Shown here: positions 9,407 through 18,559 of the stretch, in pieces | How the letters are laid out: each line of letters opens with the position of its first letter | Numbering within the stretch: the first letter of the stretch is position 1 | DNA from: Bermanella sp. WJH001 | Lineage (GTDB): Bacteria; Pseudomonadota; Gammaproteobacteria; Pseudomonadales; Oceanobacteraceae | Assembly: GCF_030070105.1 (NCBI RefSeq) | Contig: NZ_JASJOO010000006.1 | Span: 62,001-126,000, forward strand | DNA length: 64,000 nucleotides | Direction: 5' to 3' | The notes under the pieces: model-generated | Databases searched by the model: none | Told to the model about the DNA's origin: nothing | What the model saw: only the letters and a program-made list of their open reading frames with translations | Translations under genes and position numbers: made by a program

Positions 9407-11263
9407 ATGAGTTTTGCCTTAAAGGACGCACGAGTTGAAAAAGACATATTTGTTAAGCGCGCTTATCTAGCGGGCTTATTTGTGTTTTTGTTGGTGTGTG
9501 CCTTAGCGGCTCGTATGACCTTCCTACAGATTACCCAGCATGACCTCTATGCCAGTAAGTCCGAAAACAACCGTGTTCAATTAAAAACTGTCGAACCAAT
9601 CCGCGGCCTGATCTTTGATCGTAACGGTGTGCTGCTGGCTGAGAATTTACCCAGCCACAGTTTAACCATCGTGCCTGAGCGTGTGGACGATATGAGTAAG
9701 ACCTTAGGCTTAATAGACGCGCTTATTGGCATCACGTATGAAGAGCGTGAAAGTTTTGAAAAGCGTGTTAAATCTTACCGACGCCCTTACGAAGCCATCC
9801 CACTTAAATATCGCCTTAACGAAACCGAGATCGCTAAAATCAGTGTGAATGATTATTTTTTAGCCGGTGTACAGGTAGAGGCAGAACTTGTTCGACATTA
9901 TCCAATGGGTGAGGATTTTGCCCATGTGCTTGGGTATGTGGGGCAAATGAATGAATCAGAAAAAAAGCGTGTAGACCCCGTTCAATATAAAGTCACCCGA
10001 CGCATCGGTAAAATTGGCATCGAGCGCTATTACGAAAAAGAACTGCACGGCCAAGTGGGTTATCAAAAAGTTGAAACCAACGCGCAAGGGCGAATTTTAA
10101 AGGTCATAGAAAAGCAAAGCTCGATTCCAGGAAAAAACATCATTCTGAATTTAGATGCACGCTTGCAACGTGCCGCCATGGAAGCATTCAAAGGTCGTCG
10201 TGGCTCTTTAGTGGCAATGGAGCCAAAAACCGGCGGGGTGTTGGCCATGGTGTCGAGCCCATCGTTTGACCCCAATTTATTTGTGAATGGCATTAGTTAT
10301 AAAGATTACAACGCATTAAGAGACTCACTGGATACCCCATTATTTGATCGTGCGACCCGTGGGCAATATCCCCCAGGCTCCACCATGAAACCGTTTATTG
10401 GTTTGGGTTTCTTAGAAAGTGGCGTGACCAACTGGCAAGAAGAAATTAAAGATCCAGGTTGGTACATGCTTGAAAATGATGAGCGCGTTTATCGAGATTG
10501 GAAGCGACAAGGGCATGGAGAGCATATCAGCCTGCGTGATGCCATTATTCAAAGTTGTGATACCTATTTTTATGAAATGTCTTTTAGAGCCGGTATCGAC
10601 AACCTTCATCCGTTTTTATCCCAGTTTGGTTTTGGCCAAAATACCGGTTTAGATATTGGCAATGCCTTGCCTGCTTTATTACCCGATCGAGAATGGAAAA
10701 AAACATACCGAGGGCGCTCATGGTACGCCGGTGACACCCTTAACCTTGGTTTGGGGCAAGGCTTCATGCTCGCGACGCCTTTGCAGCTTGCCACCGCTAT
10801 GAATGTGTACGCGGCAAAAGGTGAATGGCATCGGGCAAAACTGGTTCAGTTGATTGATGGCCAACCTTTATTAGAAGATACCAAGCCTGAAAATATCGTA
10901 CTTAAAAATGCTGATAACTGGAATAAAATGAACTACGCAATGGAAGGCGTGATTAAGCACTATTTAGGTACCGCCAAAGGCCTACAGCGAAACCTGAAAT
11001 ACAGGCTTGCAGGTAAAACCGGTACCGCACAAATAGTGGGTATCAAACAAAACGAAGAGTACGACTCGGAAGCGCTACTTGAGCGCCAGCGTGATCACGC
11101 TTTGTTTGTCAGTTTTGCACCGGTTGAAGACCCTAAAATCGCAGTGGCGGCGGTTGTTGAAAATGGTGAATCCGCTGGTACAACCGCAGCTCCAATTTCT
11201 AAAAAAGTAATTGATATATTTTTGAATGACGATCAGCCAAAGGGTATTGCCTATGATTTCTAA
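9407..11263 (+). CDS. mrdA: Penicillin-binding protein 2 (transpeptidase)
   Basis: PBP2 is the elongation-specific peptidoglycan transpeptidase that works with RodA to keep rod shape. The 618-residue protein has one N-terminal membrane helix (residues about 18-40), a dimerisation domain and a transpeptidase domain with SxxK in PPGSTMKPF (about 330), SCD in IIQSCDTYFYEM, and KTG in LAGKTGTAQIVG (about 545). Length is usual. It is followed by rodA after 52 bp, the standard pairing. Confidence 0.96.
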   Translation: MSFALKDARVEKDIFVKRAYLAGLFVFLLVCALAARMTFLQITQHDLYASKSENNRVQLKTVEPIRGLIFDRNGVLLAENLPSHSLTIVPERVDDMSKTLGLIDALIGITYEERESFEKRVKSYRRPYEAIPLKYRLNETEIAKISVNDYFLAGVQVEAELVRHYPMGEDFAHVLGYVGQMNESEKKRVDPVQYKVTRRIGKIGIERYYEKELHGQVGYQKVETNAQGRILKVIEKQSSIPGKNIILNLDARLQRAAMEAFKGRRGSLVAMEPKTGGVLAMVSSPSFDPNLFVNGISYKDYNALRDSLDTPLFDRATRGQYPPGSTMKPFIGLGFLESGVTNWQEEIKDPGWYMLENDERVYRDWKRQGHGEHISLRDAIIQSCDTYFYEMSFRAGIDNLHPFLSQFGFGQNTGLDIGNALPALLPDREWKKTYRGRSWYAGDTLNLGLGQGFMLATPLQLATAMNVYAAKGEWHRAKLVQLIDGQPLLEDTKPENIVLKNADNWNKMNYAMEGVIKHYLGTAKGLQRNLKYRLAGKTGTAQIVGIKQNEEYDSEALLERQRDHALFVSFAPVEDPKIAVAAVVENGESAGTTAAPISKKVIDIFLNDDQPKGIAYDF

Positions 11264-11315
11264 CTTTGTAAAAGTGGTTGTTCAATGAATTTAATAACTA
11301 TGTTTGAGGCTTTCC

Positions 11316-12446
11316 ATGGCCGGTGATTTTATTCGTCAGCTAGACGATTCAAGCATGCAAAGTGGCCGTGGTATTTTGCGTCGTTTGAATATCGATATCA
11401 CGATGTTGTGTTTATTGTTGCTATTGTGTGCTGGTGGATTATTTATTTTATACAGTGCCAGTGGTCAGAATATGGGCATGGTATATCGCCAGATGGTGTA
11501 TTTTGGTTTGGGTTTCTTGGTGATGTTTATCGTGGCTCAGATCGATCCTCGCTGGTTTCAAATGGCGGCACCTTGGGTTTATGGTGTGGGTATTGTTGCG
11601 CTAATACTGGTGTTACTTGTGGGAGTAGGGGCTAAAGGGGCTCAACGTTGGTTGAGTGTATTTGGCATGTTTCGTTTTCAGCCTTCTGAAATTATGAAAC
11701 TGGTGACCCCCATGATGGTTGCTTGGTATTTATCATCTAAATTGTTGCCGCCTCGGTTAAAGGTGATTGCCACTGTATTGGCTTTGATCATGCTACCTGC
11801 CTTGTTGATCTTTAAGCAGCCTGATTTAGGTACTGCATTGCTCATCTCGTCGGCGGGTATTTTTGTACTATTGTTTGCTGGGTTAAGCAGCCGCTGGATT
11901 GCCATTGCCGTTGTAACGGTGTTGGCGGTCGCCCCTGTCATGTGGTACGGCGTCATGCACGACTACCAAAAGCAACGAGTGCTGACTTTTTTAGATCCAG
12001 AAAGTGATCCACTTGGCTCAGGTTGGAATATTATACAAAGTAAAACCGCAATCGGTTCTGGCGGCTTAGAAGGTAAAGGTTGGATGCAGGGGACACAGTC
12101 TCAATTGGAGTTTCTACCTGAGCGCCATACGGATTTTATTATTGCCGTTTACGCAGAAGAGCAGGGGCTTATTGGTGTTCTGCTGTTATTGTTTTTGTAT
12201 ATGATCATCACAATTCGTGGAATTTATATGGCATCCTGTGGTCGAGATACCTTTGCAAGACTCTTCGCAGGTGCGTTAATCGTCACGTTTTTCATTTACG
12301 TGTTTGTTAACATAGGAATGGTGAGTGGAATTTTGCCGGTAGTGGGTGTGCCTTTACCGCTAATTAGTTATGGTGGTACCTCCATCGTTACCCTAATGGC
12401 GGCATTTGGCGTTATTATGTCAGTTTATATGCATCGTCGGATTTAA
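11316..12446 (+). CDS. rodA: Rod shape-determining SEDS glycosyltransferase RodA
   Basis: RodA is the SEDS-family peptidoglycan polymerase of the elongasome, paired with PBP2. The 376-residue protein has ten predicted membrane segments and the SEDS marks GKGWMQGTQSQLEFLPERHTDFI-type loop and the C-terminal LPLISYGGTS motif. I prefer ATG 11316 (TGAGG 7 bases upstream) over an in-frame TTG at 11304. It sits directly after mrdA and before mltB. Confidence 0.95.
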   Translation: MAGDFIRQLDDSSMQSGRGILRRLNIDITMLCLLLLLCAGGLFILYSASGQNMGMVYRQMVYFGLGFLVMFIVAQIDPRWFQMAAPWVYGVGIVALILVLLVGVGAKGAQRWLSVFGMFRFQPSEIMKLVTPMMVAWYLSSKLLPPRLKVIATVLALIMLPALLIFKQPDLGTALLISSAGIFVLLFAGLSSRWIAIAVVTVLAVAPVMWYGVMHDYQKQRVLTFLDPESDPLGSGWNIIQSKTAIGSGGLEGKGWMQGTQSQLEFLPERHTDFIIAVYAEEQGLIGVLLLLFLYMIITIRGIYMASCGRDTFARLFAGALIVTFFIYVFVNIGMVSGILPVVGVPLPLISYGGTSIVTLMAAFGVIMSVYMHRRI

Positions 12447-12450
12447 TTTT

Positions 12451-13419
12451 ATGAGGTTTATTGTGTTAGCAGCCAGTTTCGTTTTTTTATTAAGTAGTAT
12501 TTCGGTTTCCGCAGGTGATTATAAAGAGCACCCCAAGTATGAGCCCTTTATTGCAGAGATGGTTAAAGAGCATAACTATGACGAGAAGGTTCTACGTGAA
12601 GTGCTGTCTCAAGCTGAACGCAAAGAAAGCATCCTAGAGGCAATTTCGCGCCCGGCTGAAAAAGTAAAGCCGTGGCATGAATACCGAGACATCTTTTTAA
12701 CAGAAGGTCGTACAAAAGCCGGTAAAGCATTTTTAAAAGAACATAAAGCCACGTTTGATGCCGTTGAAGAAAAATACGGTGTGCCCCGTGAAATCATTGC
12801 CGCCATCATCGGTGTTGAAACCTATTATGGTCGTCATACGGGTAGTTATCGAGTGATTGATGCACTGGCCACGTTAGGATTTGATTATCCTAAACGCTCT
12901 TTGTTTTATCGCGAATTAAAAAATTACTTTTTAATGATTCGCGATAATAATTTAGACCCACTAACCATTAAGGGCTCTTACGCAGGCGCTATGGGTCTTG
13001 GGCAATTTATTCCATCAAGCTACATAAGTTATGCGGTTGATTATGACGGTGATGGTAAAAAAGACTTATGGACCAATGTCGATGACGCTATCGCAAGCGT
13101 TGCGTATTATTTTAAACGTTATGGCTGGCAAACAGGTGAGCCAGTTGCGGACTTGGTAACACTTTATAATGCCGAAGCGGATTCATTTGCAAATACCGGT
13201 TTATCTTTAAGTGCGCCAGTTTCACAATGGAAAAAACGCGGTGTAAATACTCCTAAAAAAGCCGTTGAGCAAGACGCAGCACTGTTTCGTTATGACTTAG
13301 AAGACGGTAAAGAATACTGGTTGGTGTATAAAAACTTTTATGTGATTACTCGCTACAACCGCAGCAGTATGTATGCACGAGTGGTATCTGACTTCAGTGA
13401 GATTTTGAAACAACCATGA
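12451..13419 (+). CDS. mltB: Membrane-bound lytic murein transglycosylase B
   Basis: MltB cleaves the glycan strand of peptidoglycan to give 1,6-anhydromuramic ends. The 322-residue protein begins with a signal-like hydrophobic stretch (MRFIVLAASFVFLLSS) and has the family active site with Glu in GVETYYGRHTGSYR and the substrate groove motif YAGAMGLGQFIPSSY. Unlike the E. coli lipoprotein I see no clear lipobox cysteine, so it may be soluble in the periplasm. ATG 12451 starts 4 bp after rodA; the longer frame from 12406 lies inside rodA. Confidence 0.93.
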   Translation: MRFIVLAASFVFLLSSISVSAGDYKEHPKYEPFIAEMVKEHNYDEKVLREVLSQAERKESILEAISRPAEKVKPWHEYRDIFLTEGRTKAGKAFLKEHKATFDAVEEKYGVPREIIAAIIGVETYYGRHTGSYRVIDALATLGFDYPKRSLFYRELKNYFLMIRDNNLDPLTIKGSYAGAMGLGQFIPSSYISYAVDYDGDGKKDLWTNVDDAIASVAYYFKRYGWQTGEPVADLVTLYNAEADSFANTGLSLSAPVSQWKKRGVNTPKKAVEQDAALFRYDLEDGKEYWLVYKNFYVITRYNRSSMYARVVSDFSEILKQP

Positions 13420-14174
13420 GTTTTGTCCAAGCTTGCAGCATTGTTCTAATTTTGAGTATGGTGCAAGCTTGCTCCACTTCGCGCTATCAGCAGAGCCATG
13501 ATAGTACGCCCATCTTTCAGGCCAGTATTTTAAATCTAGCTGAACCTAAACCCATTAGAGAGCCGCTTTCTCGTAAAGGTAATCCTGACAGTTATGAGGT
13601 TTGGGGGCAGACTTACCAGGTGCAAAAGGGTCTGACGGAATATTCTCAGCAAGGCATTGCCTCTTGGTATGGCGAAAAATTCCACGGTCATGATACCAGT
13701 AATGGCGAGAAGTTTGATGTTTACCAGTTTAGTGCCGCTCATAAATCCTTGCCTTTGCCTAGTTACGTGCGAGTGACCAATATAGATAACAATGAAAGCT
13801 TAGTTGTTCGAGTGAATGATCGTGGGCCTTTTCATGACGATAGGCTCATCGACTTATCTTATGCCGCGGCTGTTCGATTGGGTTTTCATAAGCAAGGTAC
13901 GGCGAATGTAAGGGTAGACTTACTGGCTCCGCCACTTGCACAAAGTGATTATTTATTTTTACAGGTCGCAGCATTTGAAGCGGAACCCTCAGCCTTGAAA
14001 ATGCAACAACGATTGGCCAGCGCCATTGAAGAGCCGGTGTACATCACCAAAGATGCAGCCAATGGCAAATTGCTTCATAAAGTGCGTATTGGGCCATTGG
14101 ATCCTGCCAAAATAGATGCGCTACAGAGCACATTACAAGCACAAGAGATACATTCTACTCTTATCGTGCCATAG
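13416..14174 (+). CDS. rlpA: Rare lipoprotein A, septal lytic transglycosylase
   Basis: RlpA is an outer-membrane lipoprotein that acts on denuded glycan strands at the septum. The 252-residue protein has a signal peptide with a lipobox at MVQAC (Cys 19), a double-psi beta-barrel domain (about 80-165: GIASWYGEKFHGHDTSNGE, VRVNDRGPFHDDRLIDLS) with the catalytic-site aspartate in NDRGPF, and a C-terminal SPOR domain (about 180-250) that binds denuded peptidoglycan. Its ATG overlaps the mltB stop by 4 bp (ATGA). Confidence 0.94.
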   Translation: MSFVQACSIVLILSMVQACSTSRYQQSHDSTPIFQASILNLAEPKPIREPLSRKGNPDSYEVWGQTYQVQKGLTEYSQQGIASWYGEKFHGHDTSNGEKFDVYQFSAAHKSLPLPSYVRVTNIDNNESLVVRVNDRGPFHDDRLIDLSYAAAVRLGFHKQGTANVRVDLLAPPLAQSDYLFLQVAAFEAEPSALKMQQRLASAIEEPVYITKDAANGKLLHKVRIGPLDPAKIDALQSTLQAQEIHSTLIVP

Positions 14175-14243
14175 CCACGCTTACCAAACACAAGAAGCGT
14201 GCTACAATACGTCACCATTTTATTAATAGCTAATTACGGTCCT

Positions 14244-15386
14244 ATGCGTTTATTTACTTTTTGCTTGGTCTTTCTGTTTTCTTCCTTTTCTTTGGCGGTT
14301 CCTAATATCATTCCTCAGCCCCCGGTTTTGGCGGCAAGCTCCTATATCTTGATTGATGCCAACAGCGGTGAAGTATTGGTAGAAAATAATGCCGATGAAA
14401 TACTGCCACCTGCGAGCCTTACCAAGATGATGACCAGCTTCATCGTTACCGAAGAGCTGGATTACGGCAATATTAAAGAAGATGACCTAACCCGTATCAG
14501 TGTTAAAGCTTGGAAAGCCGAAGGCTCTCGCATGTTTATTCGCGAGGGCACTTATGTCTCTGTGATCGATTTATTAAGAGGCGTCATTATTCAGTCTGGC
14601 AACGATGCCAGTATCGCCCTAGCTGAACACATCAGCGGAACAGAAGAAGCATTTGTTGACGTAATGAATCAATATGCAGCGTCACTAGGCATGGTGAATA
14701 CTCGATTTGAAAACGCCACTGGTCTACCGGCTAAAGGTCATGCTTCCACCGCTCGTGATATGGCAAACCTTGCTAAACACATCATCAGTGACCACAAAAA
14801 TTATTATCCGATTTATAAAGAAAAAGACTTCACCTACAACAACATTCCTCAGCAAAACCGTAACCGCTTACTGTTTTGGGATCCACGTGTTGATGGCTTA
14901 AAAACAGGCCACACAGAAGAAGCAGGGTTTTGTTTGGTATCAAGTGCCACCGAAGGGGATATGCGCTTGATCTCTGTGGTGATGGGAGCAAGCTCTGATC
15001 GCGCCCGCGCCCGTGAGTCACAAAAATTGCTAACGTATGGTTTCCGTTATTATGAAAGCCATAAGTTGTATGAAGCTCAAGAAACATTGCAGACCCACCG
15101 TGTATGGTTAGGTCAAGAAGATGAAATTGCTCTGGGCGTTAAGGACAGTGCTTTCATCACGATTCCAAGAGGCCAAAAAGGCAACCTAGACGTTAAGTAC
15201 AGCATTAATGATGTGATTAAAGCGCCTATTACTAAGGGGCTTGATTACGGCAGAATGACGGTATCTCTTGGGGATAAAGTATTGATGGATAAGCCAATGA
15301 TCGCACTCAATGATGTTGAAGAGGCTGGCTTTTTCTCTCGTATTCTTGATTATATTAAATTGTTCTTTTACTCCTTATTTAGTTAA
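14244..15386 (+). CDS. dacA: D-alanyl-D-alanine carboxypeptidase (PBP5/6)
   Basis: DacA trims the terminal D-Ala from peptidoglycan stem peptides in the periplasm. The 380-residue protein has a signal peptide, the penicillin-binding triad SLTK (PPASLTKMMTSF), SGN (QSGNDASIALAEH) and KTG (DGLKTGHTEEAGF), and a C-terminal amphipathic helix (FFSRILDYIKLFFYSLFS) that anchors it to the inner membrane. The ATG at 14244 gives the proper signal peptide; the frame upstream to 14199 is open but unlikely. Confidence 0.95.
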   Translation: MRLFTFCLVFLFSSFSLAVPNIIPQPPVLAASSYILIDANSGEVLVENNADEILPPASLTKMMTSFIVTEELDYGNIKEDDLTRISVKAWKAEGSRMFIREGTYVSVIDLLRGVIIQSGNDASIALAEHISGTEEAFVDVMNQYAASLGMVNTRFENATGLPAKGHASTARDMANLAKHIISDHKNYYPIYKEKDFTYNNIPQQNRNRLLFWDPRVDGLKTGHTEEAGFCLVSSATEGDMRLISVVMGASSDRARARESQKLLTYGFRYYESHKLYEAQETLQTHRVWLGQEDEIALGVKDSAFITIPRGQKGNLDVKYSINDVIKAPITKGLDYGRMTVSLGDKVLMDKPMIALNDVEEAGFFSRILDYIKLFFYSLFS

Positions 15387-15398
15387 TTTCTTGCAATT

Positions 15399-15432
15399 GC
15401 CTGTTTAGCAACCATATTAGGGTTAAACAGGC
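15399..15432. other. Inverted repeat between dacA and ybeD
   Basis: Perfect 9-bp arms GCCTGTTTA and TAAACAGGC enclose a 16-bp loop. No T run follows, so it is probably not a simple terminator. It may be a weak attenuator, an RNA-processing site or an operator between dacA and the ybeD-lipB-lipA genes. Confidence 0.45.
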
Positions 15433-15448
15433 ACACACTAGATGTATT

Positions 15449-15724
15449 ATGGCTCAAAAAACACAACCCCCTAAGATTGAATACCCGTGCCCTAACTACC
15501 CTGTTAAGGTATTAGGTTTAGCTGCGGATGACTACGAAAGCTTTGTTATTGAAACCATGCGCATACATGCACCCGATTTTGATGTGACAAAGCTGAAAGT
15601 GAATCACAGCAGTAACGGCCGCTTTACGTCTATTACCTTCTTTATTACGGCCACTTCTGAAAAACAGCTTCAAGATTTACATGCTGAATTCATTCAGCAC
15701 GAACGCATTAAGATGGTTATGTGA
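15449..15724 (+). CDS. ybeD: YbeD family (DUF493) protein
   Basis: A 91-residue member of the YbeD/DUF493 family, small ferredoxin-like regulatory-type proteins found between dacA and lipB in gammaproteobacteria. Landmarks are [14 protein letters not shown] near the N-terminus and the [21 protein letters not shown] strand region, with length as expected. Its biochemical role is not settled in the family. It ends in ATGTGATG, sharing bases with the lipB start. Confidence 0.9.
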   Translation: MAQKTQPPKIEYPCPNYPVKVLGLAADDYESFVIETMRIHAPDFDVTKLKVNHSSNGRFTSITFFITATSEKQLQDLHAEFIQHERIKMVM

Positions 15725-16368
15725 TGCAGCTCGGTGTTCGATTCTTAGAAGGTGAGCTGCCATATGAGCCTGTTTGGCAGGCCATGAAAGCATTCACCGA
15801 CTCAAGGGACGAGAACACCCAAGACGAGGTGTGGATACTGCAACACCAAAGAGTTTTTACCCAAGGTCAAGCAGGTAAGCCTGAGCATCTATTATTTACC
15901 GGTGATATTCCTGTGGTTCAAGCGGATCGCGGTGGTCAAGTTACTTATCACGGCCCAGGGCAAATAACCGCTTACATCATGGCGGATTTAAAACGCCTTG
16001 ATTTAGGGCCAAGAACATTAGTCGATGCCATAGAAACAAGCCTAGTGAAACTATTGGCTTTATATGACATTGAAGCGTTTCCAAAAGCGGATGCACCTGG
16101 CGTGTACGTGGGGGAAAGCAAGATAGCATCATTGGGTTTACGTATTCGCAAAGGATATAGCTTTCATGGGCTTGCACTTAATGTGGATATGGATTTAGAG
16201 CCCTTCTTACGCATAAACCCATGTGGGTATGCTGGAATGAACATGACACAAATGGCTGATCATACATCGCAGCCTGATATAAAGGTCGTTGGCCAAAAGC
16301 TGGTCGATCAAATTGCAACCTGCCTGCCTTATGAGGGCACACAAGAATTAGGTCATCACTTACCATGA
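15724..16368 (+). CDS. lipB: Octanoyltransferase LipB
   Basis: LipB moves octanoate from acyl carrier protein to the lipoyl domains of ketoacid dehydrogenases and GcvH. The 214-residue protein has the [12 protein letters not shown] motif, the catalytic Cys in INPCGYAGM and the Lys in [12 protein letters not shown] that together form the Cys/Lys dyad. The ATG at 15724 overlaps the ybeD stop (TGATG); a GTG at 15721 is in frame as well. The 4-bp overlap with lipA shows tight coupling of the two lipoate steps. Confidence 0.95.
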   Translation: MQLGVRFLEGELPYEPVWQAMKAFTDSRDENTQDEVWILQHQRVFTQGQAGKPEHLLFTGDIPVVQADRGGQVTYHGPGQITAYIMADLKRLDLGPRTLVDAIETSLVKLLALYDIEAFPKADAPGVYVGESKIASLGLRIRKGYSFHGLALNVDMDLEPFLRINPCGYAGMNMTQMADHTSQPDIKVVGQKLVDQIATCLPYEGTQELGHHLP

Positions 16369-17330
16369 GTACAGATCAAAAAGCCAAAGTGGTTCAAGGT
16401 GAAAAAAAGCGTGGCGCTGACAAGGTTGCTCGCATCCCAATTAAAGTGATACCCACAGAAACCATGCCGCGTAAGCCGGATTGGATTCGTGTGCGTATTC
16501 CAGCCAGCCCAAAGATCAACGAAGTCAAACAAAAGCTACGCAAACACGGTCTGCACACGGTTTGTGAAGAGGCATCGTGCCCAAATATTGGTGAATGTTT
16601 TGGTGGCGGCACGGCAACCTTTATGATTATGGGTGATATTTGTACCCGTCGCTGTCCGTTTTGTGATGTGGGCCATGGCCGCCCGAACCCACTTAATGAA
16701 GACGAACCAAAAGAGTTGGCGACAGCCATCGCGGACATGGGCTTAAAGTATGTGGTGATCACCTCAGTTGACCGTGATGACCTGCGTGATGGTGGTGCGC
16801 AACATTTTGCTGATTGTATTCGCTACTCACGGGAATTGAGCCCTAAGCTTGAGATGGAAATCTTAGTGCCAGACTTCCGTGGGCGCATGGATATCGCAGT
16901 GGATATTCTCGCGCAAACCCCACCGGATGTGTTTAACCATAATCTAGAAACCGTGCCGTCTTTATATAAAAAAGTACGCCCAGGATCTGATTACCAGTGG
17001 TCTTTAGATTTACTGAAAAAATACAAAGAAAAGTGCCCAGATGTTATGACCAAGTCTGGTTTGATGTTGGGCATTGGTGAAACCAAGGAAGAAGTGATTC
17101 AGGTGATGCAAGATATGCGTGACCATGATATCGATATGATCACGTTAGGGCAGTACCTACAGCCGAGTAAGCATCATTTGGCAGTAGAGCGTTTTGTACA
17201 CCCTGATGAGTTTGAAGAGCTAGGTGAACTGGCCAAAAAAATGGGATTCAAGCGAGTGGCCAGTGGCCCAATGGTGAGATCCTCATACCATGCAGACCAA
17301 CAAATGAAAGGCGAACCACTGCTGAAATAA
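16365..17330 (+). CDS. lipA: Lipoyl synthase LipA
   Basis: LipA is a radical-SAM enzyme that inserts two sulfurs into the octanoyl chain. The 321-residue protein has both cysteine sets: the auxiliary cluster [12 protein letters not shown] (about residue 66) and the radical-SAM cluster CTRRCPFCD (about 93), plus the C-terminal RSSYHAD motif. It starts at the ATGA overlap with lipB. It is the last gene of the proA-to-lipA run. Confidence 0.96.
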   Translation: MSTDQKAKVVQGEKKRGADKVARIPIKVIPTETMPRKPDWIRVRIPASPKINEVKQKLRKHGLHTVCEEASCPNIGECFGGGTATFMIMGDICTRRCPFCDVGHGRPNPLNEDEPKELATAIADMGLKYVVITSVDRDDLRDGGAQHFADCIRYSRELSPKLEMEILVPDFRGRMDIAVDILAQTPPDVFNHNLETVPSLYKKVRPGSDYQWSLDLLKKYKEKCPDVMTKSGLMLGIGETKEEVIQVMQDMRDHDIDMITLGQYLQPSKHHLAVERFVHPDEFEELGELAKKMGFKRVASGPMVRSSYHADQQMKGEPLLK

Positions 17331-17479
17331 ACTCAGCAGCTGGTTAAAAAGTGGTCTTTAATTAACCTGAATATAGCTATTTAATGTGTTTATTGTTGGG
17401 CAATCAGAGTGAAATAGCACTGATTGCACCCATAAAGCACTGTAAATAGAGAGTATTTTAATTTTTAACTGTATTAGTT

Positions 17480-17508
17480 TTGGCCTATTGCGCGAAGATG
17501 CGTATAAT
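17480..17508 (+). promoter_or_regulatory. Sigma-70-like promoter of the H1-like gene
   Basis: TTGGCC and a perfect TATAAT are separated by 17 bp, about 60 bp before the start codon of the histone-like gene. A 7-bp inverted repeat (CAATCAG/CTGATTG, 17401-17426) lies upstream and could mark the end of the lipA transcript or an operator. Confidence 0.65.
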
Positions 17509-17566
17509 ATGCGCGACTAGATTTATAGACGCCCTCAAAACTATTTCAGGAGTGAGCAACTGATTC

Positions 17567-18481
17567 ATGGCTAAACTTGGCAAGCGTTCAAAAGTATCAC
17601 AGAAACGCCCTTCCTATAAAAAAATCATCAAACAGCAAGAAAGCCAACCAGAGAACATTGTCGATCAAATCGCGGCATTGGAAGCTCTATTAGGTGGCGG
17701 TAGTGATGATTCTAAGGAAGTGGTTACAGCCAAAGCTGAGCCTCAAAAAGACCCTGAGGAACAAAAGCGCTTAGAAGAAGAGCGTGCAGCACGTAAGGCA
17801 GAAATCGAAGCACTTGAAGCGGAGCGTGCAAAAGAACGCGCCTCTCGCGAAGAAGAGCGTCGTAAGCTACAGCAAGAGTTGATCAAGCAGCAAGAAGAGC
17901 GTGAAGCTCGTTACAAAGAAGAACAAGAGAAGCTTAAGGCTGAACAGCAAGACAAGAAAGAGTTGAAAAAACAACTTGTCGAAGCTAAAAAAGAACTTAA
18001 GCGTCTACAAAACTTAGATCGTATCGGTAAGCTAGATGCTGTGCAGAAAAAACGCATGGCTGAAATTGCTGAATTCGTTAAAAGTGGTGTAGCACCAAAA
18101 GCAGCGGCCAAAAAAGCTGAGCCAGCTAAAGCTGAAAAAGCAGCTAAAGCGCCAGCTAAAAAGACCACCGCTAAGAAAACAACGGCGAAGAAAACCACTG
18201 CTAAAAAAGCAGCAGTGAAAGCAGACGACGAAACCGCTGAGAAGAAAACCACAGCGAAGAAAACCACTGCTAAAAAGTCGACAGCTAAGAAAACCACAGC
18301 TAAAAAGACTACTGCCAAGAAAACCACAGCGAAAAAGTCCACAGCTAAGAAAACCACAGCTAAAAAGACAACCGCTAAGAAAACGACGGCCAAGAAAACC
18401 ACAGCTAAAAAGACAACCGCTAAGAAAACCACAGCGAAAAAGTCCACAGCTAAGAAAACCACAGCCAAGAAGACTAAATAA
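17567..18481 (+). CDS. Histone H1-like / AlgP-type lysine-alanine repeat protein
   Basis: A 304-residue highly basic protein. Residues about 1-60 are a short unique head, 60-165 a charged coiled coil rich in Glu, Lys and Arg, and 185-304 a tail made almost wholly of KKTTA pentapeptide repeats with KKSTA variants. The tail resembles eukaryotic histone H1 tails and the AlgP (AlgR3) protein of Pseudomonas, which acts in regulation of alginate genes. DNA binding and nucleoid organisation are the likely role, by inference. The repeated DNA can change copy number by slippage in 15-bp steps without breaking the frame. Confidence 0.88.
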   Translation: MAKLGKRSKVSQKRPSYKKIIKQQESQPENIVDQIAALEALLGGGSDDSKEVVTAKAEPQKDPEEQKRLEEERAARKAEIEALEAERAKERASREEERRKLQQELIKQQEEREARYKEEQEKLKAEQQDKKELKKQLVEAKKELKRLQNLDRIGKLDAVQKKRMAEIAEFVKSGVAPKAAAKKAEPAKAEKAAKAPAKKTTAKKTTAKKTTAKKAAVKADDETAEKKTTAKKTTAKKSTAKKTTAKKTTAKKTTAKKSTAKKTTAKKTTAKKTTAKKTTAKKTTAKKTTAKKSTAKKTTAKKTK

Positions 18482-18496
18482 CTTCTACTGTATTTT

Positions 18497-18542
18497 CGTG
18501 GTAATAAAAAAACCAGCGTATGCTGGGTTTTTTATTACCACG
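18497..18542. terminator. Bidirectional terminator between H1-like gene and dsbD
   Basis: A very long stem: CGTGGTAATAAAAAA...CCAGC pairs with GCTGG...TTTTTTATTACCACG around a GTAT loop. A and T runs flank the G/C core on both sides, so it can end both the plus-strand histone-like transcript and the minus-strand dsbD transcript. Confidence 0.85.
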
Positions 18543-18559
18543 ACTTTTAATCGTATCTA

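Noticed and set aside
17911-18468. Minus-strand frame of repeated AVVFLAV residues
   Set aside because: It is the antisense of the KKTTA repeat tail; the hydrophobic pattern is a by-product of the codons used.
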